Part shown: one piece after another, positions 7,289 to 8,533 of the stretch
Numbering within the stretch: position 1 is the first letter of the stretch
Layout of the letters: every line of letters starts with the position of its first letter
Assembly (NCBI GenBank): GCA_964402955.1
Contig: CAYOEZ010000209.1
Coordinates: forward strand, 1 to 8,533
DNA from: CAYOEZ01 sp964402955
GTDB taxonomy: Bacteria > Chloroflexota > DTOL01 > DAOUCN01
Direction: 5' to 3'
DNA: 8,533 bases
Notes under the pieces: generated by a model
What the model was told of the DNA's origin: nothing
Seen by the model: the letters and a program-made list of their open reading frames with translations, nothing else
The model's database searches: none
Made by a program: the position numbers and the translations under genes

Positions 7289-7427
7289 GTAACTGTTCAC
7301 CGTTGTCTCGTGATAGACGCCAATAACGTAGTGGCGCTGCTTGCTGCGCCTGTCCGTGTTGTCTCACGCGCGGGTCTGGCGCAGCAAGCAGCGCCACTAC
7401 GTCCACACCATAACGCTGAACAGTTAC
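7289..7427. repeat. 139-bp nested palindrome between the divergent promoters
   Basis: The outer arms are GTAACTGTTCACCGTT (7289-7304) and AACGCTGAACAGTTAC (7412-7427), complementary at 15 of 16 positions. Inside them a perfect 25-bp stem is formed by 7326-7350 and 7378-7402 around a 27-nt loop. The left interval also contains a small GTCT/AGAC dyad (7305-7318). The block lies upstream of both promoters, so neither promoter should transcribe it; it would act as DNA (cruciform, protein site) rather than RNA. Each outer arm ends 14 bp from the adjacent -35 box. It may be a MITE-like insertion or a bidirectional control region. No transposase is encoded, and no clear target-site duplication is seen. 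Confidence 0.85.
7326..7402. repeat. Perfect 25-bp inverted repeat with a 27-nt loop
   Basis: Positions 7326-7350 (starting ACGTAGTGGCGC, ending TGCTGCGCC) are the exact reverse complement of 7378-7402. The stem is GC-rich and contains GCGCTGCTTGCTGCGC. No T-tract follows on either side, so it is not a typical intrinsic terminator despite its stability. Twenty-five consecutive matches are far beyond chance at this spacing, implying a replicating element, a recent duplication-inversion, or selection. Confidence 0.95.
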
Positions 7428-7441
7428 GACCATTGTTTTTG

Positions 7442-7470
7442 TTGACGCTGCTCGCACAGTATGCTATAGT
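7442..7470 (+). promoter_or_regulatory. Sigma-70-type promoter of the reductase gene
   Basis: TTGACG (7442-7447) and TATAGT (7465-7470) are separated by 17 bp, with TGC before the -10 as an extended -10 element. This closely mirrors the opposing promoter. The predicted start is near 7477, leaving a leader of about 46 nt that begins almost directly with the hairpin at 7478-7499. Confidence 0.82.
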
Positions 7471-7477
7471 TGTCACA

Positions 7478-7507
7478 GGGATGGTGGCAAAACCTTCCCC
7501 TTTTCTT
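7478..7507 (+). promoter_or_regulatory. Leader hairpin followed by a pyrimidine/T-rich run
   Basis: GGGATGGT (7478-7485) pairs with ACCTTCCC (7492-7499) around the loop GGCAAA, with one T-T mismatch. C and TTTTCTT follow immediately, just upstream of the AGGAGG site. It could be a 5' stabilising hairpin, a weak terminator-like attenuator, or an operator dyad at the transcription start. No antiterminator or ligand-binding fold is apparent in so short a leader, so I do not call it a riboswitch. Confidence 0.45.
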
Positions 7508-7510
7508 CTG

Positions 7511-7516
7511 AGGAGG
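7511..7516 (+). promoter_or_regulatory. Strong ribosome binding site for the reductase
   Basis: AGGAGG, within the longer GAGGAGGAT, lies 6 nt before the ATG at 7523. This settles the start and gives the complete GFIGLGIMG nucleotide-binding N-terminus. Confidence 0.9.
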
Positions 7517-7522
7517 ATCTAG

Positions 7523-8413
7523 ATGTCACCGATCGGCTTCATTGGGTTGGGTATCATGGGCAGGCCCATGTCCAAGCATCTCCTACATGCAGGCCAGAGC
7601 CTGGTGGTCTTCGACCTGGTTTTGGCGTCAGTGTCCGACGTCGCCGCTGCCGGCGCCAGGGCTGGCGCCAGCATTGCCGACGTTGCCGCTCAGTGCGACA
7701 CCGTCATTCTCATGCTGCCAGATTCGCCCGATGTGCACAATGTGCTCGCAGGCCCCGGCGGGGTGTTCTCTGCCGCCAAACCAGGCACGTTCATCATCGA
7801 TATGAGCTCGATTTCGCCGGTTGTCACTCGCCAATTGGCTGCGGAGGCCCAGAAGCTGGGGCTGAAGATCATCGACGCTCCTGTCAGCGGCGGCGAAAAG
7901 GGCGCCATTGACGCCACGCTGTCGATCATGGTCGGCGGCGACGAGGCGCTCTTCCAACGGGCGCTCCCCCTCTTTCAGATTATGGGCAAGACCATCGTTC
8001 ACGTCGGCGATAACGGCGCCGGCCAGGTCGTCAAGGCCTGCAATCAGATCATGGTTGGCATGCAAATGGAAGCAATGGCCGAAGCGCTCGTCCTGGGCAC
8101 CAAAGCCGGCGTCGATCCCGCCAAGATCATCGAAGTCCTCACCGGCGGCTATGCGAAGTGCCGGGTCATGGAAGTACGCGGCCCGGAGATCCTCAAGCGC
8201 AACTTTAAGCCCGGCTTCAAGACCAATTTCCACTACAAGGACTTGAACATCGCGCTGGCCACGGGCGCTGAGTACGGCGTGCCGCTGCCCGGAACAGCGA
8301 TGGTTCAGGAGCTGTTCAAGGCCATGCGCGCCGCAGGGCGCGGCGACTACGACCATTCCGGAATCATCACCATCCTTGAAGATCTCGCCAAGGTCGAAGT
8401 AAAGAGCAAGTAG
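7523..8413 (+). CDS. garR: 2-hydroxy-3-oxopropionate (tartronate semialdehyde) reductase, GarR/GlxR type
   Basis: It is a soluble NAD(P)-dependent beta-hydroxyacid dehydrogenase of 296 residues, the family's usual length, predicted to reduce tartronate semialdehyde to D-glycerate. The N-terminal Rossmann domain opens with GFIGLGIMGRPMSKHLL, and strand 2 ends VVFD with Asp31 and no following Arg, hinting at NADH. Next come MLPDSPDV, the substrate-binding DAPVSGGEKGAIDATLSIMV (119-138), and the catalytic-lysine motif GAGQVVKACNQ with Lys171. The C-terminal helical domain has NFKPGF, HYKDLNIAL and DYDHSGI, and ends LAKVEVK, closely resembling E. coli GarR as I recall it. Homologous 3-hydroxyisobutyrate or other beta-hydroxyacid dehydrogenases remain possible; the superfamily is certain, the exact substrate less so. 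It is transcribed alone from its own promoter, divergently from the acyP operon, with no glyoxylate carboligase or glycerate kinase in view. Confidence 0.85.
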   Translation: MSPIGFIGLGIMGRPMSKHLLHAGQSLVVFDLVLASVSDVAAAGARAGASIADVAAQCDTVILMLPDSPDVHNVLAGPGGVFSAAKPGTFIIDMSSISPVVTRQLAAEAQKLGLKIIDAPVSGGEKGAIDATLSIMVGGDEALFQRALPLFQIMGKTIVHVGDNGAGQVVKACNQIMVGMQMEAMAEALVLGTKAGVDPAKIIEVLTGGYAKCRVMEVRGPEILKRNFKPGFKTNFHYKDLNIALATGAEYGVPLPGTAMVQELFKAMRAAGRGDYDHSGIITILEDLAKVEVKSK

Positions 8414-8440
8414 TTTGACAATGTCACATTAGGTGGATTA

Positions 8441-8533
8441 CTGTCATTCTGCCTGCCCTGGCGCTTTGGCAGGCCAGGGAGGAGCGATGTGTGCGACGAA
8501 GAATCTCAGCATGCGCCATCCGAGATGCTTCGG
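8441..8533. repeat. Palindromic, apparently dispersed repeat, cut by the window edge
   Basis: CTGTCATTCTG at 8441-8451 and the later CGAAGAATCTC (8497-8507), paired with GAGATGCTTCG (8522-8532, 10 of 11 complementary), match the style of the short 'GCGAAGAATCTC...GAGATGCTTCG' palindromes I recall between genes in many Chloroflexota genomes; in those, a CAGAATGACA-like end closes the element. Here that end would fall beyond 8533. Between the two parts lies another hairpin, GCCTGCC (8451-8457) with GGCAGGC (8468-8474). Only one incomplete copy is in view, so repetitiveness rests on memory, not on this sequence. It follows the reductase stop by 27 bp and could also help end that transcript, though there is no T-tract. 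Confidence 0.5.

Noticed and set aside
7326..7402. Intrinsic terminator for either divergent gene
   Set aside because: The stem is strong but lies upstream of both promoters and has no T-tract, so it would not end either transcript.
7289..7427. CRISPR repeat unit or insertion sequence
   Set aside because: There is a single inverted pair rather than direct repeats with spacers, and no transposase or room for one.
7628..8356. 242-residue minus-strand open frame
   Set aside because: It is antisense to the well-supported reductase, has no recognisable motif, and is explained by high GC content.
8416..8426. TGACA-A-TGTCA palindrome just after the reductase stop as an operator or terminator
   Set aside because: Only a 5-bp arm with a one-base centre, no T-tract and no promoter nearby; too short to distinguish from chance.

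Overview
The window is GC-rich bacterial DNA with tightly packed, long genes. It most resembles a member of the Chloroflexota (class Chloroflexia or a relative). This is an inference from three things: the large GT-C-like membrane protein with tandem C-terminal beta-sandwich repeats, a style common in that phylum; the single-pass FecR-domain protein; and the dispersed-repeat-like palindromes between genes. No rRNA, tRNA, transposase or CRISPR array is visible.

Layout. Positions 1-224 are non-coding and hold several short hairpins. From 225 to 7173 there is one minus-strand gene series, read right to left: acylphosphatase (6892-7173), a membrane-anchored FecR-domain protein with a C-terminal carbohydrate-binding-like domain (5681-6886), glycerol kinase GlpK (4130-5620), a GT4-type glycosyltransferase (2705-4129) and an 827-residue polytopic membrane protein (225-2708). 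The junctions are tight (5 bp gap, 60 bp gap with a strong ribosome binding site, direct stop-start abutment, ATGA overlap), so this is almost certainly one operon. A textbook sigma-70-type promoter (TTGACA, 17 bp, TGC-TATAAT) lies just upstream of the acylphosphatase. On the plus strand, 7523-8413 encodes a 2-hydroxy-3-oxopropionate (tartronate semialdehyde) reductase of the 3-hydroxyisobutyrate dehydrogenase superfamily. It has its own good promoter (TTGACG, 17 bp, TGC-TATAGT), a leader hairpin and an AGGAGG ribosome binding site. Positions 8414-8533 contain palindromic, apparently repetitive DNA cut by the window edge.

The most striking non-coding structure is the divergent intergenic region 7174-7522. 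A 139-bp nested palindrome (7289-7427) sits between the two promoters. It has a perfect 25-bp inner stem and 16-bp outer arms matching at 15 of 16 positions. Each outer arm ends exactly 14 bp from the -35 box of the promoter it faces. Both promoters therefore share the layout GTGAACAGTTAC-like motif, 14 bp, TTGAC, 17 bp, TGC plus -10. This could be a shared regulatory site or a MITE-like insertion whose ends abut or supply outward promoters.

How the genes may work together (inference): the FecR-like protein, the glycosyltransferase and the large membrane protein suggest cell-envelope or surface-glycan work. Glycerol kinase would supply sn-glycerol 3-phosphate, either for lipid or envelope synthesis or for glycerol catabolism. 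The divergent reductase makes glycerate from tartronate semialdehyde and so also feeds three-carbon metabolism. No gene shown here proves that link.
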